Source: an uncultured Dokdonella sp. (lineage in GTDB: Bacteria > Pseudomonadota > Gammaproteobacteria > Xanthomonadales > Rhodanobacteraceae). From it: 64,000 bases of DNA. Made by a program: the position numbers and the translations under genes. The DNA lies in NCBI GenBank assembly GCA_934526015.1, contig CAKSZY010000001.1:1-64000 (forward strand). Reading direction: 5' to 3'. This document shows positions 1 to 12,100 of this stretch, piece after piece. Within the stretch, counting starts at the first letter, position 1; each line of letters starts with the position of its first letter. A model generated the notes under the pieces. It worked only from the letters and a program-made list of their open reading frames with translations. It was not told where the DNA came from and searched no databases.

Positions 1-149
1 GGCTAGGATTCCGCACACCACAGCAGATGTTCGACATGTCTCTCAAACGCGGTGCACTTCGCAGTTGAACTCGCCGGGGTAACTTCGTCTCAGCGTCCTC
101 ATACGATATTGCGGATGGCAATGGGAACCACGACGCTGACGTCAACGAG

Positions 150-1952
150 GTGACGCCGATGCCGTTGCCCGTGAACTCGCCCTGCAATCCCAATGGATTG
201 CCGGCTGTCGAGCCGGCACGGGCTGGACACGGATCACACGTGGCGGGCTTGCAGGCCGCGAACAGCACCAGCGGGCTCGGCGTCAAGGGCACCTGTAAGC
301 ACTGCGGGATAGCAATGTGGAAGATTGCTAGGAATCAGTGCGTCGGCAATCTGGTTCTACTTCGCTTGAACTCCGCAGTACTCGAATCCGCACTCATCTA
401 CATGACCGATACCGGAGCGCAGGTCGTCAATCTCAGCCTCGGGGACGGGAGTCTAAATACGCCGCAGCCGCCGGAGACGGAATGGTGTCCAACGCACCCC
501 AATGATGCATGGTGCTTGGGATTGGCCCATGCGGAGTTTCGAGGTGCGGTGATCGTCGCAGCCTCAGGAAATCATCGCGAACGTGTGCAATTTCCAGCAA
601 TGGAGTCGAGCGTGATCGCAGCAGGAGGCTTCGATAGCAACCATGCATTGTGGGACGACTCGCCGGGCAGCACCACATTCTGCCCGAACCCGACGAACAG
701 TCGGGAGTGTGGTTCCAACTACACCACCACTTTGGGTGAGGCACGACAGGAGCTGATGGCGTCGGCGAAGTCCGTCTTCTCGACTGTGTATCCAAGTAAG
801 GACTATTCGCCGTCCGCAGAGTGCGGCGATTCCTATGGAACTCCCATGGGCGATGGGCTGGGTCTATGCACCGGAACATCGATGTCGACACCTCAGATCG
901 CCGGCATCGTGGGCATCCTCCGCTCCATCAATCCTCTTGTGATTGCGAGCAAGCCAGTCCTTCAGATCGGGGACGTGATGGGAATTCGCACGGTCCTTGC
1001 GCAGACCACGGTGGAAGCGCAGAACAATCAGCCGTGGACGCAGATTTTTGGATATGGCCGGCCCGACGCCGCGGCGGCAGCTGCCCGCATGCTCGGAAAA
1101 GTCCAGGGACGTACCGTCAAGAATCGAGCTACGCCGTTGTTTCGGATGTACAGCGCGAACTCGAAGGACTACGCAGACACGACGTCGCCTCAAGGTGCGC
1201 TTTCCATGCTCATCAGCCAGGCGTCAGCCTATCAGCCTCAGGGATCATTGGTGCCGGGTTACGACAAGTTTCCCACTGAACCAGGTACAACTCCGCTGTC
1301 AGCACCACGCGCGGCGATCTACGTGCTCACCACGGAGTACAAGCCGCGTCCCGAGTGGCCGGCGCTTGTCCCATTGTACCAAATGGACCGAGCGCGCAAC
1401 TTCCCTATCGGGTGCGGTTCAACGACGCCGGGCTGCAATACCGTGAATCGCGACTTCCTCCTCGTCACGACTACAGCGCATGTCGAGCAGGCGTATGCAG
1501 ACGGGTACAAGCTGCGCAACATTCAAGGCTACATCTACCAGCCGTGCACAGTGGAGCCTGCCTGCATCCCACCAGGGTCCGAGAAGCTGTATCGCGCCTG
1601 CAAAACGGCGGATGACGACTGCGCGATCTTCCTTGAAAGCGAGCGTACGACATTCGAGGCGGCGGGCTACACGGCGGCCTATCCCAGCGGCAGCAACAAG
1701 GTGTTGGGCTATGCCTATCCCTATGCCGACAACGATCCCCCGCGCTTCCCAGGTGGTCCGGTAGGCGACGGATTGGTCGACGGCTTCGAGCGCGTGATCG
1801 GCACCAAGATCGACTCCTGGGATTCCGACGGAGACGTCACGAGCGACGCGGAGGAGTTTCCGATGGTCGGTGTCGCTGTAAGCGACCCCTGCAGCGGCTC
1901 GGGTGGTTACAACTGTCCAGCGGATGTGATCTTCCAGAATGGATTCCAATAG
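150..1952 (+). CDS. S8 (subtilisin-like) secreted serine protease, N-terminally incomplete
   Basis: This is the body of a secreted subtilase. The catalytic His motif GHGSHVAG (H27), the oxyanion Asn in AASGNH (N141) and the catalytic Ser motif GTSMSTP (S244) are all visible, but the catalytic Asp region and any signal peptide are missing. The GTG at 150 is only the first start in an open frame that runs back to a stop at 66-68. Upstream of a G-run at 76-79 another frame reads VELAG, the usual lead-in to GNFVS.. at position 81 onward, so one G appears to have been lost. The C-terminus has a Cys pair and ends in IFQNGFQ, like a motif in the gene at 19545. It is probably a damaged gene; the subtilase call itself is firm. 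Confidence 0.72.
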   Translation: MTPMPLPVNSPCNPNGLPAVEPARAGHGSHVAGLQAANSTSGLGVKGTCKHCGIAMWKIARNQCVGNLVLLRLNSAVLESALIYMTDTGAQVVNLSLGDGSLNTPQPPETEWCPTHPNDAWCLGLAHAEFRGAVIVAASGNHRERVQFPAMESSVIAAGGFDSNHALWDDSPGSTTFCPNPTNSRECGSNYTTTLGEARQELMASAKSVFSTVYPSKDYSPSAECGDSYGTPMGDGLGLCTGTSMSTPQIAGIVGILRSINPLVIASKPVLQIGDVMGIRTVLAQTTVEAQNNQPWTQIFGYGRPDAAAAAARMLGKVQGRTVKNRATPLFRMYSANSKDYADTTSPQGALSMLISQASAYQPQGSLVPGYDKFPTEPGTTPLSAPRAAIYVLTTEYKPRPEWPALVPLYQMDRARNFPIGCGSTTPGCNTVNRDFLLVTTTAHVEQAYADGYKLRNIQGYIYQPCTVEPACIPPGSEKLYRACKTADDDCAIFLESERTTFEAAGYTAAYPSGSNKVLGYAYPYADNDPPRFPGGPVGDGLVDGFERVIGTKIDSWDSDGDVTSDAEEFPMVGVAVSDPCSGSGGYNCPADVIFQNGFQ

Positions 1953-2330
1953 CTGGAGCGACTCATTGGCGTTCATGACGAGCAAGTTGCATGCGGTGCC
2001 CAACCAATTTCCATTTGCGCCGAACTTTGCGAACCTCGCTTCAACGACAGCGACACCTCACGTCGACCCGCTGCAACACGAAATCCCCTCGCAGTTCGAC
2101 TTGCTCTATCTGAGTTCCACATATGAGGGCGAAATCCCAGAGGGGTGATCGGAAGCCTTCCCCACAATCGAATCCGAATATCCATATTCTGAGCTAATAG
2201 GCCGCCTCGCGGCCTCAGCGCCTTACTGATAAAAAGCCAAGCAAAATCAAAGGAATGGAGCGTAAACCGCGAGTTTCTCAGGAATCCCTGCCAACCCTCA
2301 GCCTCGTGCGGGATCAATCCGGAGTCGAAG
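1953..2330. other. Intergenic region, no convincing gene
   Basis: This 378-base stretch lies between the protease and the Dyp peroxidase. A 69-codon frame at 1939-2148 overlaps the protease end and has no recognisable motif, so I do not call it. A short GC hairpin at 2200-2214 (GGCCGC, loop CTC, GCGGCC) lacks a T-run and is at best a weak terminator. A GGAG at 2321-2324 serves the next gene. Confidence 0.4.
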
Positions 2331-3269
2331 ATGTCGATGGCGCTACCGCAACCTGTCGTTTCCCGGCTGACCCGCGCCGCGATCTTCCTCGTCGTGACCC
2401 TGAGGCCCGGCGCGCAGGCCGAGGACACGGTCCGCGCCCTGTGCGGCGATCTCTCCTCGCTGCTGCGCGCGGTCGGGTTCCGCGACCTCGACGGCGGGCT
2501 GTCCTGCATCATGGGCTTCGGATCGCAGGCCTGGGACCGCTTGTTCGGCCGGCCGCGACCGCGCGACCTGCATCCATTCACGGAAATCAACGGCCGCCAT
2601 CACGCCGTGTCGACGCCGGGTGACCTGCTGTTCCACATCCGCTCCAGGCGCATGGACCAGTGCTTCGAACTGGCCGCGCAGATCATGTCGCGCCTCGGCG
2701 CCGACGTCGTCACCGAAGACGAAGTGCACGGTTTCAAGTATTTCGACGACCGCGACCTGCTCGGCTTCGTCGACGGCACCGAGAACCCGGTCGACCAGGC
2801 CGCGTCCGATGCGACGATCATCGGCGACGAGGACGCGGACTTCCGCGGCGGCAGCTACGTCATCGTGCAGAAATACCTGCACGACCTCGCCGCCTGGGAG
2901 CGCGTGCCGGTCGAGCAGCAGGAGGCGATCATCGGCCGCCGCAAGCTGTCCGACATCGAGTTCGCCGACGCCGCCAAGGCGCCCTACGCGCACAACGTCC
3001 TGACCTCGATCAGCGAAGGCGACCAGGAACTGAAGATCGTGCGCGACAACATGCCGTTCGGGAAGGTCGGGCAGGGCGAGTTCGGCACCTATTTCATCGG
3101 CTACGCGCGCGCGCCGCAGCGCATCGAACGCATGCTGCAGAACATGTTCGTCGGCTCGCCGCCCGGCAATTACGACCGCCTGCTGGATTTCAGCACGGCG
3201 GTCACCGGCAGCCTGTTCTTCGTGCCGTCGGCGACCTTCCTCGACGCGGTGCCGGAGCGCGCGACATGA
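2331..3269 (+). CDS. Dyp-type heme peroxidase (YfeX-like, class B)
   Basis: The 312-residue length fits short bacterial dye-decolourising peroxidases, which use heme and H2O2 to oxidise dyes, phenols or porphyrins. The diagnostic GFVDG motif is at 145-149, with D148 as the distal acid. H221 (YAHN) is the expected proximal heme ligand and R238 (IVRDNMPFG) the distal arginine. There is no Tat or Sec signal, so it should be cytoplasmic like YfeX, or encapsulated; no encapsulin gene is nearby. ATG 2331 is preceded by GGAG six bases upstream. cbpA follows after 14 bases on the same strand, so co-transcription is possible. The physiological substrate is unknown. Confidence 0.93.
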   Translation: MSMALPQPVVSRLTRAAIFLVVTLRPGAQAEDTVRALCGDLSSLLRAVGFRDLDGGLSCIMGFGSQAWDRLFGRPRPRDLHPFTEINGRHHAVSTPGDLLFHIRSRRMDQCFELAAQIMSRLGADVVTEDEVHGFKYFDDRDLLGFVDGTENPVDQAASDATIIGDEDADFRGGSYVIVQKYLHDLAAWERVPVEQQEAIIGRRKLSDIEFADAAKAPYAHNVLTSISEGDQELKIVRDNMPFGKVGQGEFGTYFIGYARAPQRIERMLQNMFVGSPPGNYDRLLDFSTAVTGSLFFVPSATFLDAVPERAT

Positions 3270-3283
3270 ACGGGAAACGATAG

Positions 3284-4189
3284 ATGGAAAGTCCCTACGA
3301 CATCCTCGGCGTCGCCACGAGCGCCTCGGCCGACGACATCAAGAAGGCCTACCGGCGGTTGGCGCGCAAGCTGCACCCCGACCTCAACGCCGGCGACAAG
3401 GCCGGCGAGGAGCGCTTCAAGGCCGTTTCCGTCGCCTACCGGCTGCTGAGCGATCCCGACACGCGCGCGCGCTACGACGCCGGCGAGATCGACGAGATGG
3501 GCGTGGAGCGCCCGCAGCAGCGCTACTACCGCGACCATGCCGGCTCGGCGCAGGCCGACGGCTATGCCAGCGACGCCGGCTATGCCGACTTCATGGACGG
3601 CGACGACGCCTTCGTCGAGATGTTGCGCCGCGCCGCGCAGGCGCGCGCGAACCGGCGCGGCCAGGACCTGCACTATGGCCTGCCGGTGACGTTCGCCGAG
3701 GCGATCGCCGGCGGCACGAAACGGCTGACCCTGCCGCGCGGTGGCGTGATCGACGTGACGATCCCGGCCGGCGTCGTCGACGGCCAGATCCTGCGGCTCA
3801 AGGGCAAGGGCGCGCCGGGCGCCGGCAACGGCGGTCCCGGCGACGCCCTGGTCGAACTCGAGATCGCCGCCGATCCGCGCTTCACCCGCGACGGCGAGGA
3901 CATCACGCTCGAACTGCCGATCTCGCTGGCCGAAGCGGTGCTCGGCGGCAAGGTCCGCGTGCCGACGCCGACCGGCGCCGTCGAGATGACCGTGCCGCCC
4001 GGCTCGAGCAGCGGCACGATGCTGCGGCTCCGCGGCCAGGGCCTGCCGCGCAAGGGCGGATCGCGCGGCGACGAGCGCATTCGCCTGAAGATCGTGCTGC
4101 CGAAGGGGCGTGACGAGGAACTCGAGCGTTTCGTCTCCGGCTGGCAGGCCGGCAAGGACTTCGATCCACGCGCGGAGGCCCACTCATGA
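3284..4189 (+). CDS. cbpA: Curved DNA-binding protein CbpA, DnaJ-class co-chaperone
   Basis: An N-terminal J domain (about residues 3-68) carries the HPD signature at 31-33, which stimulates DnaK ATPase. It is followed by a linker and the two beta-barrel substrate-binding domains of type II J proteins (about 125-290). The CxxCxGxG zinc-finger repeats of DnaJ are absent, which separates CbpA from DnaJ. At 301 residues it is the normal family length. CbpA is a nucleoid-associated J protein that binds curved DNA in stationary phase. The stop overlaps the cbpM start (ATGA), so the pair is translationally coupled. Confidence 0.95.
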   Translation: MESPYDILGVATSASADDIKKAYRRLARKLHPDLNAGDKAGEERFKAVSVAYRLLSDPDTRARYDAGEIDEMGVERPQQRYYRDHAGSAQADGYASDAGYADFMDGDDAFVEMLRRAAQARANRRGQDLHYGLPVTFAEAIAGGTKRLTLPRGGVIDVTIPAGVVDGQILRLKGKGAPGAGNGGPGDALVELEIAADPRFTRDGEDITLELPISLAEAVLGGKVRVPTPTGAVEMTVPPGSSSGTMLRLRGQGLPRKGGSRGDERIRLKIVLPKGRDEELERFVSGWQAGKDFDPRAEAHS

Positions 4190-4482
4190 ACAGGATCGAG
4201 CTCGAACGCTTCCTCGGCGAAGTGTCCATCGAACGGGAGACCTTCGAATACTGGATCGAGCGGCGGTGGATCGCGCCCGTGCAGGCGGAAGACATGGAAC
4301 TGTCGGATGCGGACGCCGCGCGCGCGGTGTTCATCCGTGACCTGCGCAACGATCTCGGCGTCAACGACGAGGGCATCGACGTGGTCCTGCAACTCGTCGA
4401 CCAGGTGCACGGCCTGCGCCGCGTGCTGCAGGCCTTGCGCGTCGAACTCGCAGGGCCGCGGGGCGGCACGGAGCAGGAATAG
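4186..4482 (+). CDS. cbpM: Chaperone modulator CbpM (MerR-like fold)
   Basis: This 98-residue protein directly overlaps cbpA by four bases. It shows the CbpM pattern of a short N-terminal helix region ([22 protein letters not shown]) and a C-terminal helical segment ([26 protein letters not shown]). In Escherichia coli CbpM binds the J domain of CbpA and blocks both its DnaK stimulation and its DNA binding. The gene order cbpA-cbpM is the usual one and strongly supports the call. No DNA-binding wing can be confirmed from sequence alone. Confidence 0.92.
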   Translation: MNRIELERFLGEVSIERETFEYWIERRWIAPVQAEDMELSDADAARAVFIRDLRNDLGVNDEGIDVVLQLVDQVHGLRRVLQALRVELAGPRGGTEQE

Positions 4483-4538
4483 GGCGGTTTCCCGTCGATC
4501 GAGGACGGATTCAGCCGTTCGCTTCGGCTGTGGCGGCG

Positions 4539-4622
4539 GAGCCGGGCAAGCCCGGCTCTACGGTAGAGCGGAGCTTGCTCCGCTGCTCCGGTTCTCTCGC
4601 GTCATCCGCGGCTTCGCCGCGG
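4539..4622. repeat. Three palindromes between cbpM and ppsA (REP-like, possible bidirectional terminator)
   Basis: Three perfect stem-loops lie in this convergent gap. Arms GAGCCGGGC/GCCCGGCTC at 4539-4558 have loop AA. Arms AGCGGAGC/GCTCCGCT at 4567-4584 have loop TT. Arms CCGCGGC/GCCGCGG at 4606-4622 have loop TTC. Short GC palindromes with tiny loops in tandem are typical of dispersed REP elements; here they could also end transcription from both sides. There is no U-tract, so a terminator role is inference. Confidence 0.6.
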
Positions 4623-4632
4623 GCGATCCACC

Positions 4633-7005
<2,373 letters not shown>

Positions 7006-7295
7006 GACAGTCTCCGGATTCGGTAAGGGCGGCGGCAGGGCGCCGCGAGCCGGCGATTTTCGGGCTTTGCCGCCGCAGGGGCAAGCAAAACGCCCGTGCG
7101 ACGCGGCGGCGCAGCAGCGTCAAAGCAGTGGCGGATCGCCACAGCCGGGATTCGGCATGCTTTGCGATCAATGGATTGGAAGCCCTTCCACGGTTTCGAC
7201 CGGGGAAACCGTCGGCGGATTCTGCCGCGTCGCGGCGGATGACGGCTGCCGTACGCATTCCGTAGACTCGCCGCTTCGCCGTTCCCGGAGCCCGC

Positions 7296-8111
7296 ATGCG
7301 CCGCACCGTGTTCTACATCTCCGACGGCACCGGCATCACCGCCGAAACGATCGGCCACAGCGTCCTCACCCAGTTCGAGGGCGTCGACTTCGATACCTAC
7401 CGCATTCCGTTCGTCGACAGCGTGGAGAAGGCCGAGCAGGCGGCGGTGCGCATCAAGTCGAGCTACGCGACCAGCGGCGTGCGGCCGATCGTCGTCAACA
7501 CGATCATGGACAAGGCGCTCGGCGACATCGTCGCCACCGGCGGCGCGCTCATGCTCGACGTGTTCGCGCCGTTCCTCGCCCCGCTCGAGGACGAACTCGG
7601 CACGATCCGCTCGCCGCGCGTCGGCAAGGCGCATGGCCTGACCAACTTCGCCGAGTACGAGGCGCGCATCAACGCGACCAACTATGCGCTGACCCACGAC
7701 GACGGCATCGACGTCATGTACGACGATGCCGAGGTCATCCTCGTCGGCGTGTCGCGCGTCGGCAAGACGCCGACCTGCCTGTACATGGCGCTGCATTACG
7801 GCGTGAAGGCGGCCAACTATCCACTGACCGAGGAAGACCTCGAGAACCTCGATTTGCCGAAGCGTCTCGTCGGTCATCGCCGCAAGCTCTACGGCCTCAG
7901 CATCGACGCCCAGCGCCTTGCCCAGGTGCGCGAGGCGCGGCGCCCGGGCAGCCGCTACGCGAAACTCGAACAATGCCGGCGCGAACTCGACCTCGCCGAC
8001 AAGCTGTTCCGCCGCGAGGGCATCCCGGTACAGAGCACGACGCACACCTCGATCGAAGAGATCGCCAGCAAGATCCTGTCCCAGCTCGGCATCGAGAAGC
8101 ACATGTTCTGA
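7296..8111 (+). CDS. ppsR: PEP synthase regulatory protein (bifunctional kinase/pyrophosphorylase)
   Basis: This 271-residue DUF299 family protein starts with the characteristic [18 protein letters not shown]. The P-loop-like [10 protein letters not shown] is at 151-160. The family phosphorylates PEP synthase with ADP, inactivating it, and reverses this with phosphate. Its position divergent to ppsA, its only known target in such bacteria, distinguishes it from the PPDK-regulating relatives. The start ATG gives the family-typical N-terminus. The 7006-7295 gap should hold both promoters, but I could not pick convincing -35/-10 boxes in it. Confidence 0.93.
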   Translation: MRRTVFYISDGTGITAETIGHSVLTQFEGVDFDTYRIPFVDSVEKAEQAAVRIKSSYATSGVRPIVVNTIMDKALGDIVATGGALMLDVFAPFLAPLEDELGTIRSPRVGKAHGLTNFAEYEARINATNYALTHDDGIDVMYDDAEVILVGVSRVGKTPTCLYMALHYGVKAANYPLTEEDLENLDLPKRLVGHRRKLYGLSIDAQRLAQVREARRPGSRYAKLEQCRRELDLADKLFRREGIPVQSTTHTSIEEIASKILSQLGIEKHMF

Positions 8112-8411
8112 TCGGCGCGGGTGCGGCTCGCGCACGTGCGCGGTGTCGCGACGGCCGGCTCGCCGGCAATCCCGATCGCCGTGCGAAATGTCTTCGGTGG
8201 CGAGGCTCCGCTGTCCGGCGCCGCAAGGCAGGGACCTTGCGGCTGCCGCCGTCTCCTTGGTCGCCGTGCGCCGGGATGCGCTGCTGCGGATGCGCAGCGG
8301 CTGCGCGACCTGGATGCCGCGTGCGGCCGCGCGGGACTTCGCATGCTACGCGCGATTGCCCCGGGCGGACAGTCTTCCTCGCCCGCAAACCCGCTGCGTA
8401 TGATTCGGTCC

Positions 8412-8906
8412 ATGCCGAACCCGACCTCCGACCGTCACGATGTCCTGCCGAGCCGCTTCGCCTGGCTCATGGGTCTGTACGGCGAGAACTACCATCGCCT
8501 CGTCCACCTGTTCGCGCCGCAGCGGCTCGCGGTCGGGCGCTATGTGTCGTCGGTCGACGATCATCTCGACGTCTGCCTCGAGATCGTCGAGCACCACCGC
8601 TACACGATCGACCTCGTCCTGACCTATGCCTTCGTCGACGGCGAGACGGGCCGGCCGACGCCGTCGGCACAGCTGCGCATGTACCGCGATGCGCATGTCG
8701 CCGAAGTCCTGCATTGCCACGTCGACGGCCGCCTCGCCCGCGTGCTCGGCGTGCCGCCGCCGGCGCGCACGCTGTTCCAGCGCCGCGTGCGCATGAACTC
8801 GTTCCTCAACCGCTGGCTCGAATACCTCGCCGGCCAGGGCCACTCGATCGGGACGCTCGAACCGGCGCCATCGCCCAGTGCTGTTCAGTGTGCAATGGGT
8901 ATTTGA
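8412..8906 (+). CDS. DUF1249 family protein (YqiB-like)
   Basis: The protein of about 164 residues matches the YqiB/DUF1249 pattern: FAWLMGLYGENYHRLVHL, then L.VCLEIVEHHRYTIDLVLTY, MYRDAHVAEVLHC and LNRWLEYLAGQGHS near the end. E. coli YqiB is about 140 residues and lies near cpdA and parE; its molecular function is not established. Open frame continues back to 8121, but that part is unlike the family. ATG 8412 is preferred, with ATG 8400 four codons upstream as the alternative; neither has a clear ribosome site. Confidence 0.8.
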   Translation: MPNPTSDRHDVLPSRFAWLMGLYGENYHRLVHLFAPQRLAVGRYVSSVDDHLDVCLEIVEHHRYTIDLVLTYAFVDGETGRPTPSAQLRMYRDAHVAEVLHCHVDGRLARVLGVPPPARTLFQRRVRMNSFLNRWLEYLAGQGHSIGTLEPAPSPSAVQCAMGI

Positions 8907-9043
8907 CCACACGTGAACGATTGCACCCCCGGATCGTCGAGCACAAGTTCATTCGGGCAGGGTAGATGCAGAAGATCCGCGGAAAGAGCGTAAGCTCCAT
9001 TTCTCCTGATGACGGCGTTTCCGGATTTCCGCATCTTTGTTGT

Positions 9044-9664
9044 TCAGGGCACTTGGCAGCACACACCGCAGGCACAACAGGCGAGCGCGCCGCAACACGT
9101 CATATTTCCCGGCGGCGGTTTGCATGCGGCACCGCAACAGCCTTGGATAACCGGTCCGTCACCAGGAAGTGCAGCCTCGGTTTGTGCTTCACAGGGCTGC
9201 GTTTGGGGTATCTCTCCGGAAAATCTCTCCCGAAGTTGCGCAGGAGTGACGACAAGTGCCCCGACTTCGACGCCGATATCTGCGGAATCCGGGCCACGGG
9301 CATTCACCGATACAGAGGCGCGTTCGCCGTCCAGCGTCAACTGCAGGGAAGGTTCACCCACGAGCTGCCAATTACCATTGCGCTGCGCATGGATTGTCGT
9401 GTCGAGCACCAATGTGGCAAGTCCGTTTCCGGCAACGACCGGGTTGCCGACGACAGCCAGCTTGTAGCCGCCAATGCCGTCTTCGGTATCAACCGTTACG
9501 ACGGCTCGCTTGCCGGCTTCAACGGTAATGGTGGAATCGCCGAGAATCCGATTATCCACCGTCAGTTTGAACGTGAGGTCGAAGTAGGACGCCCGAGACA
9601 GTTCCTGAGCAAGAACCGGCGAAGCAATGAAGGTGAAAATCAGGAAAACCAGTCTTGTCGGCAT
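9044..9664 (-). CDS. Secreted hypothetical protein with Cys-rich C-terminal tail
   Basis: The first 19 residues form a clear Sec signal peptide ending SPVLA-Q. Residues 25-140 look like a beta-rich domain (FDLTFKLTVDNRI, STITVEAGKRAVVTVDTEDGIGGYKLAVVGNP). The last 50 residues hold eleven cysteines, eight of them in four adjacent CC pairs (176-177, 190-191, 196-197, 202-203), around a PPPGNMTCCG segment. I do not recognise a characterised family. The tail could bind metal, be knotted by disulfides, or be processed. The opposite-strand frame across the same region lacks a signal peptide or any motif. The TIR gene is divergent. Confidence 0.75.
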   Translation of the reverse strand: MPTRLVFLIFTFIASPVLAQELSRASYFDLTFKLTVDNRILGDSTITVEAGKRAVVTVDTEDGIGGYKLAVVGNPVVAGNGLATLVLDTTIHAQRNGNWQLVGEPSLQLTLDGERASVSVNARGPDSADIGVEVGALVVTPAQLRERFSGEIPQTQPCEAQTEAALPGDGPVIQGCCGAACKPPPGNMTCCGALACCACGVCCQVP

Positions 9665-10064
9665 GTTGCATCTCCCTATGTCCGCGCCATCTACTCCAGG
9701 GCGATGCTAGCACCCAGGCCCAACCGCGTCGACAGTCCGGATTTCTGGCATCTACTCGGCGAAAAGACGCTTTCGGATGCGCGGCATCGCGCTCACGGAG
9801 AACGACGATGCGATGGAAGGGAGTTGCCAGGCGGGAAGAAGCTGGGGGCGCATCGCTCCCTTGCGGCTACGGGCAATGCTTCCGCGTGGGAGCGCCTGCG
9901 ATTCGAGGGGACAGCCCGGGTTCCGCACCCGGGTAAGGTCCATGGCATTCCGCTATATTCGCGGCCGAGGCATCCGCGATGCCGGCCGCACGTCGGTCGA
10001 AGCCATGCGGAATGACACAAGCCCGGGGCGGGCAGGGTACGCAAGCCGGAAGCAAAGGCCACAC
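9665..10064. other. Divergent intergenic region with an imperfect inverted repeat
   Basis: This 400-base stretch lies between the Cys-rich gene and the TIR gene and must hold both promoters. The arms CGCATCGCTCCC (9849-9860) and GGGAGCGCCTGCG (9888-9900) form an imperfect inverted repeat around a 27-base spacer. They resemble dispersed palindromic repeats of Pseudomonas and Xanthomonas relatives. Short overlapping frames here have no start signal or motif and are not called. Confidence 0.4.
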
Positions 10065-12100
10065 ATGCCCGACGTATTCCTCTCCTACAGTCGCGAGAAT
10101 CAGGCCACCGCCCAGCGCTACGCAGATGCACTGCTACGCGAGGGATTCTCCGTCTGGTGGGACCAGTCGGTGAATGCCGGCGAGGAATTCGACGCCATCA
10201 TCGAGCGGGCGCTGGAGGAAGCACGGGCCGTCGTCGTGTTGTGGTCGAAGTCGTCGGTGAATTCGCGATGGGTGCGTGCCGAAGCCACCCAGGCGCAGGC
10301 CAACCGTCGGCTGGTTCCGGTGATGATCGAGGACTGCAAGCGCCCGATCATGTTCGAGCTGACCCACACGGCCGATCTTTCGGGCTGGAATGGCGACACC
10401 ACCGACCCGCGCTGGCGCGTGTTCGTGGATGGCCTGCAGCGATTCATCGGCAAGTCGGCGAATGCCTCGGCCGGCGCGTCCTCGGCAGCGGCTGCCACGC
10501 CGGTCGGTCCCGATGCGCCACCGGCCGCCCGGCGCGCGCCGCGAAGGCGCTTCGGCTGGGCCGCCGGTATCGCGGGCCTGCTCGCCATTGCCGCCGGTGC
10601 CTTCTGGTGGTTGCATGGGCGCAGTGCCGATTTGCCGGAGGTCGAACTCGACAGGACCATCGCCGTACTGCCGTTCCAGAACTTCTCCTCCGATCCGGAA
10701 CAGGACCATTTCGCCGACGGGCTCACCGAGGAAATCCTCAATGCGCTGACCCGCGTTGCGGATCTCGAGGTGACGGCACGCACTTCCTCGTTCGCGCTGA
10801 AAGGCAAGGCCGAGGATCTGAAGGCGGTCGGCAAGGCGCTGGGCGTCGCGCATGTGCTGGAGGGAAGCGTGCGCCACTCCGGCGACCAGCTGCGCATCAC
10901 CGCGCAGCTGATCCGCACGGAGACGGGATTCCGCCTGTGGTCGAAGTCCTACGATCGTCCGTTCCGGGACATCTTCACGATCCAGGACGACATCGCCCGT
11001 TCGGTGGCCGATGCATTGCAGGTGACGCTCGGCGTCGGCGTCGGCGAGCAACCGGGCATGACGCGCAATACCGATGCCTATGAAGCCTGGCTGGCCGCGC
11101 GTGGCGTGACCTACACGGGCCCGCAGAGCATGCGCCAGCACATCCAGCTGCTGCAGCAGGCCGTTGCACGGGATCCCGATTTCGCCCAGCCGTGGTGGGA
11201 CCTCTCCGAAGCCTATTCGAGCGTGCTGAGCGGCACGTCGGAGGACGCCGCGGAGCGGCGGCAGAAGGCTGATGCCGCGTTTGCCGAATATCGGCGCCTG
11301 CTGCCCGATTCGCCGCGGATCCATGAGCGGCTTGCGGAAGACGCCATCGAGGCCGGCCAATTGATCATCGCCGCGGAGCAGTACCAGGCGGCGGCCGATG
11401 CCTCCCGCAAGATTGCCGGAGGCAAGCCCGAGCAGCCGTACATACTCGGCCAGGGCAAGACGCCGCTGGGCTTTGCCGACCTCGTCGGACGGCCGCACGA
11501 GTCGCTGGCCTTGTTCGAACAGGCCAAGGCCCGCGATCCCCTGAACGAGGTGGTGTCGCTATGGCTCGCCTATCTCTACGGCACGGTCGGCGACTTTCCC
11601 GCAGCCTTTGCCGAGTTCGAGCGCAGCGCGAGTCTCGGTACGGACGTGCGTCTGTCCCCCTCGTATTGGCGATCGCCATGGCGGCCCGGGACCGGCAGCA
11701 GTTGCTGCGATGGCTGGATGTGGCCATCGCGGCCGAGCAGGAAACTCCTGCGGATTTCTCGAGCCAGATGAAAGCACGTCTGGACAACCCCGAAGCAGCG
11801 ACCGAATTGCTGCGCACGCGCATGCGCACCGCCAGTCCGGGGTTGTCGACCTACCATGCCCACTGGCTCGTCTGGTTCGGCGACCATGACGCCGCCCTGG
11901 AAGCCCTGCGTACCGGACTGCAGCCGGGTGCCCGCTACGCCCTGCTGTGGGCCATGTGGGATCCGGGCCTTGCCGAGGTGCGCAAGCTGCCGGGTTTCAA
12001 GCAACTGGTGCGCGATGCGGGTCTGGTCGATTACTGGCGCAGGTACGGCTGGGGCGACTACTGCAAGCCGATCACGGGCGATGACTTCGAGTGCCATTGA
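10065..12100 (+). pseudogene. TIR domain / TM / TolB-like / TPR protein, frameshifted near the 3' end
   Basis: An N-terminal TIR domain (about 3-125: VFLSYSRENQATAQRYAD, WWDQSVNAGEEF, VVVLWSKSSVNSRWVRAE) keeps the Glu (E73) at the NADase position of TIR enzymes. A linker and one transmembrane helix (about 164-183) follow, then a TolB-like domain (from 197, IAVLPFQNFSSDPEQDHFADGL) and TPR-like helices. The first frame runs to a stop at 11771. The conserved sequence continues in the -1 frame (LVLAIAMAARDRQQLLRWLD) to 12100, the switch falling at five Cs at 11656-11660. One lost C explains it, as mutation or sequencing error. ATG 10065 begins the TIR domain. Related proteins act in signalling; the ligand is unknown. 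Confidence 0.82.

Noticed and set aside
1939..2148. A 69-codon gene after the protease
   Set aside because: It overlaps the protease end, lacks a ribosome site and shows no recognisable sequence.
8966..10015. A plus-strand gene of 349 codons
   Set aside because: It overlaps the minus-strand gene that has a signal peptide and ordered composition; the plus frame has no motif or start signal.
11641..11771. Programmed ribosomal frameshift in the TIR gene
   Set aside because: The site is a C5 run with no slippery heptamer or obvious downstream structure, so an indel or read error is simpler.
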